A DNA stretch of 64,000 nt from Actinopolyspora xinjiangensis (lineage in GTDB: Bacteria > Actinomycetota > Actinomycetes > Mycobacteriales > Pseudonocardiaceae). Below are positions 21,986 to 29,527 of the stretch, in pieces. The notes beneath the pieces were generated by a model that had not been told where the DNA came from, did no database searches, and saw only the letters and a list, made by a program, of their open reading frames with translations. The translations under genes and the position numbers were made by a program. The stretch is from positions 186,001 through 250,000 of the forward strand of contig NZ_FNJR01000008.1 of the NCBI RefSeq assembly GCF_900104475.1, read 5' to 3'. Every line of letters starts with the position of its first letter. Position 1 is the first letter of the stretch.

Positions 21986-22084
21986 GTGGGCAAGGACAAG
22001 AACGATCACTCGGTGGAGGACGACAAGCAGACCGGCAAGACCGGCAAGGACTTGGACCCGGACAAGTTCGAGGACGACAAGTGA
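21986..22084 (+). CDS. 32-residue Asp/Lys-rich peptide; candidate imiditide-type RiPP precursor
   Basis: GTG start with a perfect AAGGAGGT eight bases upstream, the strongest ribosome site in this segment. The peptide has 10 Asp, 8 Lys and no Cys; it begins MGKDKNDHSVEDDKQTG and ends DLDPDKFEDDK. Its stop overlaps the methyltransferase start as GTGA. Imiditides are RiPPs in which a PIMT-like enzyme methylates a precursor Asp that then cyclises to aspartimide. A short, charged, Asp-rich peptide coupled to a PIMT homologue fits that pattern. The class assignment is inference; absence of Cys argues against a lanthipeptide. Confidence 0.65.
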   Translation: MGKDKNDHSVEDDKQTGKTGKDLDPDKFEDDK

Positions 22085-23241
22085 CCGTCGCTGCCAGTGA
22101 TGACGGCGTTCGCGCGCTGATCGAGGAATTGCACTCGGCCGGGGATCTCCCGGCCGAGTGCCGTTCAGCGCTGGAGGCGGTACCGCGCGAGTGGTTCATC
22201 CCGGCTCGGATGTGGGTGCAGGAGACCGAGGACGAGCCGTATCAGCCGGTGGACCGGGCCGAGGAACCTGCTCGGTGGGCTCGGGCGGTGTACTCGAATC
22301 GCGTCATCGTGACGCAGTTCGATGACGGGGCGACCGAGTGGCCGGAGGTCGGCGACCGGCCGACGTGTTCGGCGTCGATGCCGTCGGTGGTGGTTGGCAT
22401 GTTGGCCGAGCTGGACGCGCGGCCGGGGCATGTGGTGTTCGAGGTGGGCACGGGTACCGGGTGGAGCGCTGCTCTGCTCGCTCATATCGTTGGTGCGCAG
22501 GGGAAAGTCACCACGGTGGAGATTGACCCGGTGTTGGCGGCGGACGCGCGGAAGCGGCTGGAGGTGGCCGGTTTCACCGAGGTGGACGTCCGGCTGGCCG
22601 ATGGCGTGGCCGATGTTCTGCCGGACATGGTGGATCACGTGATCGCCACGGCGGGTGTCCATATGGGGCAGTTGCCGTATCCGTGGGTGGCTCACACTCG
22701 GCCGGGCGGGCTGATCCTCGCGCCGATGCGGGCCGATCTGGCGTCCGGTCCGCTGGTGCGGTTCGTCGTCGGCGACGACGGTACCGCGAGCGGGTGCGCC
22801 GCGGCCATGCAGGTCGGGTTCATGGAGCTACGCTCGCACCGGGTTGCCTCTGATCCTGTTGGGGGACAACGGTTTGACGATCCGGCGGCTGAGATCACCT
22901 ATACCGATCTCGCGCCGTGGGTGCCGTTGCTGGCCGATGATCATCGCTGGCCGATCGCGGTCGCGGTGCCGTCCTGCCGGATCAACGTGTGGGAGCGCAC
23001 CGAGGACCGGCCCGGGGTGGCGTGGCTGCGTGATCCGCTGTCCGGGTCGTGGGCTACCGTCGTCCCGGAGAGCAAGGGCCGGTACGTGGTCCGCCAGTTC
23101 GGGCCGCGCCGGTTGTGGGATGCCGCTGAGGCGGCCTACCGGTGGTGGCAGGAGCGCGGTGAACCGCCGTTGTCGGCGTGGGAGTGGACCATCACCCCGG
23201 ACCGGCAGAGCGTCACCCTGCCGCCTGATTCCGGCCGCTGA
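22081..23241 (+). CDS. PIMT-like protein L-(iso)aspartyl O-methyltransferase, RiPP type
   Basis: 386 residues, against about 210 for housekeeping PIMT. The pre-motif TCSASMPSVVVGMLAELD and SAM motif I VFEVGTGTGWSAALLA (around residue 120-135) are of the isoaspartyl methyltransferase family. VEIDPVLAADARKRLEVAG follows, then a substrate-facing region with VIATAGVHMGQLPYPWV. About 160 extra C-terminal residues form an additional domain. NCBI uses the name 'methyltransferase, FxLD system' for a related group, but the upstream peptide here has no FxLD motif. It is translationally coupled to that peptide gene, which is its likely substrate. Confidence 0.85.
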   Translation: MTVAASDDGVRALIEELHSAGDLPAECRSALEAVPREWFIPARMWVQETEDEPYQPVDRAEEPARWARAVYSNRVIVTQFDDGATEWPEVGDRPTCSASMPSVVVGMLAELDARPGHVVFEVGTGTGWSAALLAHIVGAQGKVTTVEIDPVLAADARKRLEVAGFTEVDVRLADGVADVLPDMVDHVIATAGVHMGQLPYPWVAHTRPGGLILAPMRADLASGPLVRFVVGDDGTASGCAAAMQVGFMELRSHRVASDPVGGQRFDDPAAEITYTDLAPWVPLLADDHRWPIAVAVPSCRINVWERTEDRPGVAWLRDPLSGSWATVVPESKGRYVVRQFGPRRLWDAAEAAYRWWQERGEPPLSAWEWTITPDRQSVTLPPDSGR

Positions 23242-23545
23242 GAACGGCCTGCGCGCCCCGGTTCCGCTCAGGGCGGATTCTCCAGGGCGCGTCGCGTTGG
23301 GCGGTGCCGTGTTTCCGGCGCAGGGCCGCGCGAAGCCGTTGTGTCGCGTGTTCGTCCTCGGCTTCGGTCGGGTCGTCGCCCACGGGTAGCCACTCCTCGG
23401 CAACCGGGTGGCCGTCCACGGCGCGGATGATCAGCATCCCGGGGCAGGTGAGCAGTTCGCCGCCGAGGTTCACGGCACGGACGCTCAGGGTGAGGCACAC
23501 CGCGCGGAGGCCGGGCGCGGGCAGGAAGTGAAGCCCTTCGGACAT
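23213..23545 (-). CDS. Hypothetical protein, 110 residues
   Basis: Convergent with the methyltransferase, overlapping its 3' end by 29 bases. ATG preceded by AGGTGA. The first 50 residues look like a beta-rich fold (LRAVCLTLSVRAVNLGGELLTC, read as LRAVCLTLSV-RAVNLGGELL); the rest is charged and Arg-rich, and the end may be extended by read-through into antisense sequence. I do not recognise it. Confidence 0.5.
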   Translation of the reverse strand: MSEGLHFLPAPGLRAVCLTLSVRAVNLGGELLTCPGMLIIRAVDGHPVAEEWLPVGDDPTEAEDEHATQRLRAALRRKHGTAQRDAPWRIRPERNRGAQAVLSGRNQAAG

Positions 23546-23623
23546 GGGCTCACCTGGTCGCTCCGGGATTCTGGTTAGGTCCCCCGCAGGTCGCGGCAGC
23601 GGGCAGCGCCGTTACCAGCCCTG

Positions 23624-23644
23624 GTGTTGAAACGGTTTCAACAC
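23624..23644. promoter_or_regulatory. Perfect 21-base palindrome
   Basis: Arms GTGTTGAAAC and GTTTCAACAC around a central G. It overlaps the stop codon of the truncated gene beside it and lies about 80 bp upstream of the 110-residue gene. It is either an operator or a terminator stem. Confidence 0.55.
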
Positions 23645-23736
23645 TCCTGGTCGTCGGCGGGGTCGTCCAGCAGGTCCCGCAGCTTGCCGTCCAACCGGGC
23701 GGCCTCGGCGGACCACCATGCGGCCTCGGCCTCGGC
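23638..23736 (-). pseudogene. C-terminal fragment of an unknown gene, cut at the repeat
   Basis: Minus-strand frame of about 33 codons, ...AEAEAAWWSAEAARLDGKL... ending LLDDPADDQEC and TGA. Its upstream end meets the right direct repeat at 23737, beyond which the sequence is the VOC upstream region. It looks like a gene truncated by the rearrangement that formed the segment. Family unknown. Confidence 0.5.
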
Positions 23737-23876
23737 GTGGCCGGGTGGGTGAGCCTTTGAAAATCCTTCGCGCTCGTTCGTCTCGCTCGGTAGGCTCCCG
23801 CCGTCGTTCTCGTCGCGGGTCTCGTCAATGGCGTGTCGTATCGGTGAGCTCGTGCTCGACTGCCGCGATCCCGAGG
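23737..23876 (+). repeat. Right direct repeat of accessory segment
   Basis: 140 contiguous bases matching the left copy (19776-19858 and 19911-19967) exactly. It covers the upstream region and first 16 codons of the VOC gene, with flanking sequences different on both sides. Confidence 0.9.
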
Positions 23877-24217
23877 TGCTGGCGCGGTTCTGGTGCGAGG
23901 TCCTGGACTTCGTGGAGCTCGGTCGCGAATACGCCGGGGAGGACTACGCCATCGAGATCGGGCCGCGCGAGGGGTTCGGCGGGCCGCAGGCGACGATCGT
24001 CCTCAGAAGCGGGGACGAGTCGAGGCGGGGGAAATCCCGGCTGCACCTCGATCTCAACCCCACCGACCGCGATCCGGACGCCGAGCTCGAACGCCTCCTG
24101 GAGCTCGGGGCGCGTCCGGCCGACATCGGCCAGACGGGCGAGGAACCGTGGAACGTCCTCACCGATCCCGAGGGCAACGAGTTCTGCCTGCTCAAGGCCC
24201 GCCTCGATCCCCTCTGA
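23828..24217 (+). CDS. VOC (glyoxalase/bleomycin-resistance fold) family protein
   Basis: 129 residues. A single VOC domain: MACRIGELVLDCRDPEVLARFW, central HLDLNPTDRDPDAELERLLELG, and the closing motif VLTDPEGNEFCLLKAR. The pattern of an early Asp/His position, a central His and a late Glu is typical of metal-dependent VOC enzymes, but the substrate cannot be told. The start ATG lies inside the direct repeat. Its 5' end is duplicated 3.9 kb upstream, so this is probably the locus into which the accessory segment inserted. Confidence 0.85.
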   Translation: MACRIGELVLDCRDPEVLARFWCEVLDFVELGREYAGEDYAIEIGPREGFGGPQATIVLRSGDESRRGKSRLHLDLNPTDRDPDAELERLLELGARPADIGQTGEEPWNVLTDPEGNEFCLLKARLDPL

Positions 24218-24379
24218 CGCCTCCGCGTCCCCGGTCGGCCGGTAGGGACGCCGGTCCTGGCGGGCCTAGCCCGGTTGGACGCGCATCACCCGAGGGACGG
24301 CGCGTGGCCCCCGTGCGGGAGTAGCTTGAACGTCGTATTCGGCCGACGGGTTCCGAGCGGGAAAGCGGGGGTGTCCTCC

Positions 24380-25009
24380 ATGCGGACTGCGACGAGACTG
24401 GAACGTTCACGGCGGCACTGGGACCGGCACGCCCGAAGCTACGACCGGCAGATGGGGCGCATCGAGCGCCGGTTCTTCGGCGACACCAGGCGGTGGCTCT
24501 GCCGGTGCGCCGAGGGCGACGTGCTGGAGGTGGCCATCGGCACCGGGCTCAACCTCGACCACTATCCGGCCGGAATCCGGCTGACCGGGGTCGATCTCAG
24601 CCGGGGGATGCTCGACCAGGCGCGGCGCCGCGCCGATGACTCGGGGCGTGCGGTGGATCTCAGTGTCGGTGACGCGCAGCGGTTGGCCTTTCCGGACGCC
24701 TCGTTCGACACGGTCGTGTGTACCTTCTCGCTGTGCGCGGTCCCCGACGTCGGTGCCGCGTTCTCCGAGCTGGACCGGGTGCTCAAACCGGGAGGGCTGC
24801 TGCTGTTGGCCGACCACGTGGTCAGCACATCCCGGCCGGTGCGGGTGGCGCAGCGACTGCTGGAGCTGGTCACGGTCCCGCTCGCCGGGGAGCACTTCCG
24901 GCGTCGTCCGGTCGAACTGGTCCGTGCGGCCGGGTTCGAGCTTCAGCGGCACGAGCGGTTCAAGCTCGGCCTGGTGGAGCGCGTGGTAGCCCGGAAACCC
25001 GCGCGATGA
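24380..25009 (+). CDS. Class I SAM-dependent methyltransferase
   Basis: 209 residues from ATG 24380; an in-frame GTG nine bases earlier is equally possible. Motif I LEVAIGTGLN (about 49-58), motif II region GVDLSRGMLDQARRRA, post-motif FDTVVCTFSLCAVPD and LKPGGLLLLADHV are canonical of the UbiE/phospholipid methyltransferase-like class. HWDRHARSYDRQM at the N-terminus also fits. The substrate is unknown. It is separated by about 100 bp from the MerR-peroxiredoxin gene. Confidence 0.85.
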   Translation: MRTATRLERSRRHWDRHARSYDRQMGRIERRFFGDTRRWLCRCAEGDVLEVAIGTGLNLDHYPAGIRLTGVDLSRGMLDQARRRADDSGRAVDLSVGDAQRLAFPDASFDTVVCTFSLCAVPDVGAAFSELDRVLKPGGLLLLADHVVSTSRPVRVAQRLLELVTVPLAGEHFRRRPVELVRAAGFELQRHERFKLGLVERVVARKPAR

Positions 25010-25115
25010 CGCACAGCGGTCAGCCCGCCGGGTGCCTCGGTCGCCGGGGAGGCTCAGCTTGGCTTGACTCTGCCCCGCGGGGAGAGGTTTAGCGTTCTTC
25101 CGGGGTGATGACGGC

Positions 25116-26081
25116 ATGCGGATCAGCGAGCTGGCCCGCCGGGCGGGCGTGACGACGAAAGCGGTGCGCTACTACGAGTCACTGGGACTGCTCGCTCCCG
25201 GGCGGCTGGCCAACGGCTACCGGGACTACGGCGAGCACGAGCTGCGACTGACCCGGGAGGTCAGGGCCCTGGGAGCTCTCGGGATCCCGGCGAGACGTAC
25301 CCGTCCTTTCCTGGACTGCCTGGCGGTGGGTCATCGGCACGCCGACGACTGCCCCGCTTCGCTCGCCGCCTACCGGGACGCGATCGACGATCTCACGCGG
25401 CGCATCGAAGGGCTCGCCGCCCGGAGGGAGGCGCTGACGACGCGGCTGGAGGAGGCCGCCCATCGCGGCGGCCACGTTACGCCGGAAGTTCCGGAGGAGG
25501 GAACGATGACCGAGTTCCCGGAACCTCCGGCCGGCCTGCCGGTTCCCGAGGACGACGGCGCGGCGGACCGGCTGCCCGGGGCGGTGATGCCGCGCCTGGA
25601 GCTGCGCGGTACCGGGGGCAGGACCACCCGCCTCGACGCGCTCGGGTCCGGCAGGACGGTGATCTACGTCTACCCGCTCACCGGTCGTCCCGGTCTCGAC
25701 CTGCCCGAGGGGTGGGATTCGATTCCCGGAGCCCACGGCTGCACCTCCGAGGCGTGTGACTTCCGTGACCACCACCGGGATCTGCTCGCGGCGGGCGCGG
25801 TCGGCGTCTTCGGTCTGTCGAGCCAGGAAACGGACTACCAGCGTGAGCTCGTGGAGCGGCTCCGCCTGCCGTTCCCGGTGCTGTCCGACCCCACGTGGAG
25901 TCTGGCGCGAGCGCTCGGGCTTCCCACATTCGAGGCAGGCGGGCTGACGCTGTACCGGCGGCTGACCCTGGTCGTTCGCGGCGGTGTCGTCGAGCACGTC
26001 TTCTATCCGGTGTTCCCGCCGGAAGAGCACGCGGAACAGGTGCTGGCATGGCTGCGGGACAACCCCGTGCCGGCTTCGTGA
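25116..26081 (+). CDS. MerR-type regulator fused to a peroxiredoxin (AhpC/TSA) domain
   Basis: 321 residues in one uninterrupted frame. Residues 1-70 are a MerR helix-turn-helix (MRISELARRAGVTTKAVRYYESLGLL), then a helical dimerisation segment to about 125. From about 145 there is a BCP/AhpC-like thioredoxin fold with GCTSEACDFRDH, a C-x4-C pair at Cys209 and Cys214, and FPVLSDPTWSLARALGLP. A second ATG at 25506, in frame and at the domain boundary, has GGAGGAGG five to six bases upstream, so a free peroxiredoxin may also be made. The build suggests a peroxide-responsive regulator; this is inference. Confidence 0.85.
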   Translation: MRISELARRAGVTTKAVRYYESLGLLAPGRLANGYRDYGEHELRLTREVRALGALGIPARRTRPFLDCLAVGHRHADDCPASLAAYRDAIDDLTRRIEGLAARREALTTRLEEAAHRGGHVTPEVPEEGTMTEFPEPPAGLPVPEDDGAADRLPGAVMPRLELRGTGGRTTRLDALGSGRTVIYVYPLTGRPGLDLPEGWDSIPGAHGCTSEACDFRDHHRDLLAAGAVGVFGLSSQETDYQRELVERLRLPFPVLSDPTWSLARALGLPTFEAGGLTLYRRLTLVVRGGVVEHVFYPVFPPEEHAEQVLAWLRDNPVPAS

Positions 26082-26130
26082 CCGGACCCCGGCCCCGTCG
26101 TTCCGTGGCGCCGTGCCCCGCCGAGCTCGG

Positions 26131-26397
26131 TCACGTCGGTTGGGCGTGCCGCCCGCCCGTCCGCTGTTCCGGGGCTTCCGGGCCGTTCCCCTGGGCCGAC
26201 TCGTCCGCGAGTGCCGTGACTTCCCCCTGGGAGTCCTCGCTGTCGCGGTGCCTGCCGCTGAGGGCGGAATCCACCAGCAGGTCCGCGAACTCGGGTGGTT
26301 CGGACACGGCGATCTCGGAGCCGAGCGGCGCGGAGAGTTCGCGGGCCAGCTCGGCGAAGATCGGGTTCATCGTCTCGTTCGTGAGGTTGTCGGACAT
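26131..26397 (-). CDS. Small acidic hypothetical protein
   Basis: 88 residues from ATG, with AGGAGAGG seven bases upstream and strong third-position GC. It is acidic and helical at the start (MSDNLTNETMNPIFAELARE), with a Gln/Glu/Gly-rich tail. No family recognised. It is convergent with the MerR-peroxiredoxin gene. Confidence 0.65.
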   Translation of the reverse strand: MSDNLTNETMNPIFAELARELSAPLGSEIAVSEPPEFADLLVDSALSGRHRDSEDSQGEVTALADESAQGNGPEAPEQRTGGRHAQPT

Positions 26398-26785
26398 CGT
26401 TTCCTCTCCTACTCTCCAACCGGTTCGTTCGGCGTTCGGTTTCTGCCGTGGTGGGTCGTGGTGGGGGCCCGAACTTCCCCGGTTCGGGCCCCGTACACCG
26501 GCCCGGCCCCTCCCCCGTGCGCACCGGTGACCGGGCCGGTGCTTCCGGACGCTCGCCCCCGGTGCCGGGGCTCCCCCGTTGTCGTCCGTCGCCCGTGGGA
26601 CGCACGGGCCGCCGTGCCATGACGCGATTAGACCGGTCCGATTTCGATCCGCTACACGCTCGTTATGGGGTTCGGAGCTTCCCGCGCGGCCTCGCCCGGG
26701 AGTCTTCGGAAGGCACCGCGTGGTCGGAAGACGCCGGGAGGCGCCACTGGTCCCGTGCCACTGGGCCGGGGTGTGCCGGAGTCGC
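26398..26785. other. Intergenic, nothing recognised
   Basis: 388 bp between two minus-strand genes. It should contain the promoter of the 88-residue gene; no hairpin, repeat or small coding frame convinced me. Confidence 0.4.
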
Positions 26786-27313
26786 TCACCGGCCCCCTGC
26801 CGCTGCGCGCTCGTGTTCGACGGTTCGCTTCACCGCGTGGACGGTGTGGCGCATCCCACCTTCCAGTCGTGCCCTGCGGCGGGCCAGGAACAGGCTCGCC
26901 TGCCGTTCGGAGAGTTCGTCCAGCTGAACCCGCAGCCCGTGGCGAAGTTCGCTCATCACGTACCGCTGCGTCAGCAGGCAGCCGTTCTCCTCAGGGGTGA
27001 TCTCGAACGACCAGACCGAGGTGTCGGCCGCGTCCACACTGCTGTGCACCTTCCACGAGAAGAGCCCGGGACGTTCGGCCTCGACGATTTCGCACTCGGT
27101 CGTCCAGTCGTTTCGCTCGCCCCTGTTGTGCCCCAGGAAGCGGGAGCCGGGTCGGCCGGGGGTGCCGGTGAGCCATTCCCCGCCGGTGTTCTCGGGGCTC
27201 CACTCGCCCATGCGGGTGATGTCGCTGACGGTGTCGTAGACGGTGTGGGGATCGGCGTGGACGTGCACGGCGGCGTGCAGCTCGAAGCGCGTGTCGATCT
27301 CGGGCTCGACCAT
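26786..27313 (-). CDS. SRPBCC-family protein, copy 1
   Basis: 175 residues from the ATG giving MVEPEIDTRFELHAAVHVHA. This START/polyketide cyclase-like fold shows VHADPHTVYDTVSDITRMGEWS, then TGTPGRPGSRFLGHN and a WKVHSS...WSFEITPEE stretch. SRPBCC proteins bind hydrophobic ligands in a deep cavity; the ligand here is unknown. A paralogue follows upstream on the same strand and shares an identical 153-bp block covering residues of the first third. Confidence 0.82.
   Translation of the reverse strand: MVEPEIDTRFELHAAVHVHADPHTVYDTVSDITRMGEWSPENTGGEWLTGTPGRPGSRFLGHNRGERNDWTTECEIVEAERPGLFSWKVHSSVDAADTSVWSFEITPEENGCLLTQRYVMSELRHGLRVQLDELSERQASLFLARRRARLEGGMRHTVHAVKRTVEHERAAAGGR
27136..27288. repeat. 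153-bp block identical to 27852-28004
   Basis: Lies in the 5' third of SRPBCC copy 1. Identical base for base to the matching part of copy 2, whereas the genes diverge strongly on either side. Confidence 0.9.
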
Positions 27314-27519
27314 GCGTACACTCTGCCAACCGACCCCGACAATTCGCCCCGGATTTTCCGGGCTTCGCCCCGGGAGACAGCACCGGCCCGCGAGGTGACG
27401 TGTGGCTCCCGCCACGCGCCGTCGGTACCACTTCCGTGCGAGGTCGTGCCGGGGCGGCTCCCACCGGGGCTCGGCCCGGAACGTCCGGCGCCGTCGTCGG
27501 CGGCCGGAAGAGGGCTGGT

Positions 27520-28029
27520 TCAGGAGTTCTCCAGGGTTTCCTTGATCCCCCGCACGGTGCGGTGCAGCGCGTCCCGCAGCTGTTCCCGCCGCTGCCGCAT
27601 CAGCTCGGCCGCCTCCTCGTCGGGCAGCCGTTCCAGGGCCTGCCGGAACCCCGTCGGCAGCGTGTTCAACCGGTAGCGCTGCACCAGTTCGGTCCCGCCG
27701 TCCTCACCGGGGCTCATCTCGAACGACCAGACCGAGGCGGTCACGTCCGGCGCGCCGGTCAGCACCGCCCAGGAGAAACGACTCCCCGGCTCGGCCTCGA
27801 CGATTTCGCACTCGGTGGTCCAGGTGAGTTCCTCCATGCGGTTGTGGCCGTGGAAGCGGGAGCCGGGTCGGCCGGGGGTGCCGGTGAGCCATTCCCCGCC
27901 GGTGTTCTCGGGGCTCCACTCGCCCATGCGGGTGATGTCGCTGACGGTGTCGTAGACGGTGTGGGGATCGGCGTGGACGTGCACGGCGGCGTGCAGCTCG
28001 AAGCCGGTGTGCGTGTCGGATTCGGTCAT
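27520..28029 (-). CDS. SRPBCC-family protein, copy 2
   Basis: 169 residues from the ATG giving MTESDTHTGFELHAAVHVHA. Same fold and same first-third sequence as copy 1, but the C-terminal half differs (WAVLTGAPDVTASVWSFE, RYRLNTLPTGFRQALERLPD). The end carries the charged RQRREQLRDALHRTVRG helix. The two genes are separated by 206 bp, a tandem duplication with later divergence or gene conversion. Confidence 0.82.
   Translation of the reverse strand: MTESDTHTGFELHAAVHVHADPHTVYDTVSDITRMGEWSPENTGGEWLTGTPGRPGSRFHGHNRMEELTWTTECEIVEAEPGSRFSWAVLTGAPDVTASVWSFEMSPGEDGGTELVQRYRLNTLPTGFRQALERLPDEEAAELMRQRREQLRDALHRTVRGIKETLENS
27852..28004. repeat. 153-bp block identical to 27136-27288
   Basis: Second copy, in the 5' third of SRPBCC copy 2. 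Confidence 0.9.
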
Positions 28030-28139
28030 GGGCACACAGCCTGCCAACACGACCGTTCCGGGAGAACGGCGGGAGCCGTCCGCGGGCCGCCCGCGGGGTC
28101 CGGGGCCCCGCCGGGCCCCGCGGGCGGCCGTACGGTTCG

Positions 28140-28700
28140 TCAGTGGTTCTGCGACCCCTGGTGCGGCTGCTTGTCGGAGACCTGTCCGTTCTCGGTCGAG
28201 GTGGGGCTGTGGTCCTGCGGCTCGCTCCCGGAGAACTGGCCGTCGTCGAGCGGCAGCTCCTCGGGACGGCGTGAGAGGGCGGCTGCCGCCGCCGCGGCCA
28301 GTCCGGTGAGGACCAACAGCGCCCAAGGCCACTTGCGTCGCTTGGGCTTGCCGGGATCGATCCGCCCCGCCAGCTCCTTGCGGGCGGCCTCCGCGCTCTT
28401 GGCGAGCTGCTTGCGCTGCTTGGCGGTCCGCTTGTCCCACGCCTTGCGGGCCTTCTTGCCGCGCTTGGCGAGTTCCTTGCGGGACATGCCGGTGGCACGC
28501 TGGGCGATGCGCTCCTGCAGGTCGTCCGTGGAGATGCCGCGCGCCGCGAGCTCCTGCTCCGCCAGCGCGGCGGCCTGCCTGGACACCTTCGACCCCACGG
28601 TGCGGGCCTTGACCGCGCCGTGCCGGGCGCCCTTCACTCCGGTGCCGACGGCCCTGCCCACGTTCTCTCCCGCGCGGGACATCGCTTTGACCTCGTCCAT
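28140..28700 (-). CDS. Lys/Ala-rich single-pass membrane protein, unknown
   Basis: 186 residues; the ATG has AGGAGG eight bases upstream. The N-terminal 110 residues are helical and very basic (SRKELAKRGKKARKAWDKR, KQRKQLAKSAEAARKEL). One membrane helix follows at about 124-143 (WPWALLVLTGLAAAAAAAL), then an acidic/polar tail. The basic region should be cytoplasmic. No family recognised. Confidence 0.7.
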   Translation of the reverse strand: MDEVKAMSRAGENVGRAVGTGVKGARHGAVKARTVGSKVSRQAAALAEQELAARGISTDDLQERIAQRATGMSRKELAKRGKKARKAWDKRTAKQRKQLAKSAEAARKELAGRIDPGKPKRRKWPWALLVLTGLAAAAAAALSRRPEELPLDDGQFSGSEPQDHSPTSTENGQVSDKQPHQGSQNH

Positions 28701-28909
28701 GCTGTTGCCTCCTAATCGTGGGCCCTGCCGGACCTCTCGTCCGGTTGGCACCGCTGATCGTCCGGCTCTCGCGGGGATACCGCCGCGATCAGCGGGCGGT
28801 GGTCCCGGTACCCGCGTCGCGTCCTCCGGGTACCGCGCACTCCTCGACGATCAAACCCCATACTGCACCCTGTGCCCGTTCGTACGCTCGTCGATGGGAG
28901 AATGAGACG

Positions 28910-29470
28910 GTGGCAGAAAACGGATCGCTTGTGGGGACGAACGTGACCGCGACCCTGCACACCACGCAGGGCAACATCCGGGTCGAGCTGTTCCCGAACC
29001 AGGCTCCCAAGACCGTGTCCAACTTCGTCGGGCTCGCAGAGGGGACGGCGAACTACACGGAGCCCAACGCGCGGGGTGAACGGTCCGGTCCGTTCTACGA
29101 CGGCGTGATCTTTCACCGGGTCATCGACGGATTCATGATCCAGACCGGGGATCCGACCGGCACCGGCCGGGGTGGTCCGGGGTACTCGTTCCCCGACGAG
29201 TTCCACCCCGAGCTGCAGTTCAACCGGCCGTACCTGTTGGCGATGGCCAACGCGGGGCCGAACACCAACGGTTCGCAGTTCTTCATCTCGGTGGCTCCGA
29301 CCACGTGGCTGAACTACAAGCACACGATCTTCGGTGAGGTCGCCGACCAGGAGTCGCGTAACGTGGTGGACGAGATCGCCCACACCGCCACGGGGCAGGG
29401 CGATCGTCCTGTCAACGACATCGTCATCGAGAAGGTGACCATCGAGCGTGGCGAGACCGCCGAAGCCTGA
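28910..29470 (+). CDS. ppiA: Cyclophilin-type peptidyl-prolyl cis-trans isomerase
   Basis: 186 residues. Catalyses cis-trans isomerisation of X-Pro bonds. Cyclophilin landmarks are intact: FHRVIDGFMIQTGDPTGTG (catalytic Arg), NGSQFFISV and LNYKHTIFGEV. There is no signal peptide, so it is cytoplasmic. The GTG start with GGGAG upstream fits the family; longer frames start in low-complexity sequence. It is followed 57 bases later by a rhomboid gene, as in other actinobacteria near the origin. Confidence 0.94.
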   Translation: MAENGSLVGTNVTATLHTTQGNIRVELFPNQAPKTVSNFVGLAEGTANYTEPNARGERSGPFYDGVIFHRVIDGFMIQTGDPTGTGRGGPGYSFPDEFHPELQFNRPYLLAMANAGPNTNGSQFFISVAPTTWLNYKHTIFGEVADQESRNVVDEIAHTATGQGDRPVNDIVIEKVTIERGETAEA

Positions 29471-29527
29471 GCCGCGACGACGCGGTCGGTCCCGGCCGCG
29501 CGGCTCGTACGTGGAGCGGGGATCGAG

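Noticed and set aside
21986-22084. Small peptide considered as an FxLD-type lanthipeptide precursor
   Set aside because: No Cys, only two Thr and one Ser, and no FxLD motif; no lanthionine synthetase is nearby.
25116-26081. MerR-peroxiredoxin fusion suspected to be two genes joined by a lost stop or sequencing error
   Set aside because: One continuous frame with a sensible linker and no overlap of alternative frames at the junction. Kept as a fusion, with the internal start reported instead.
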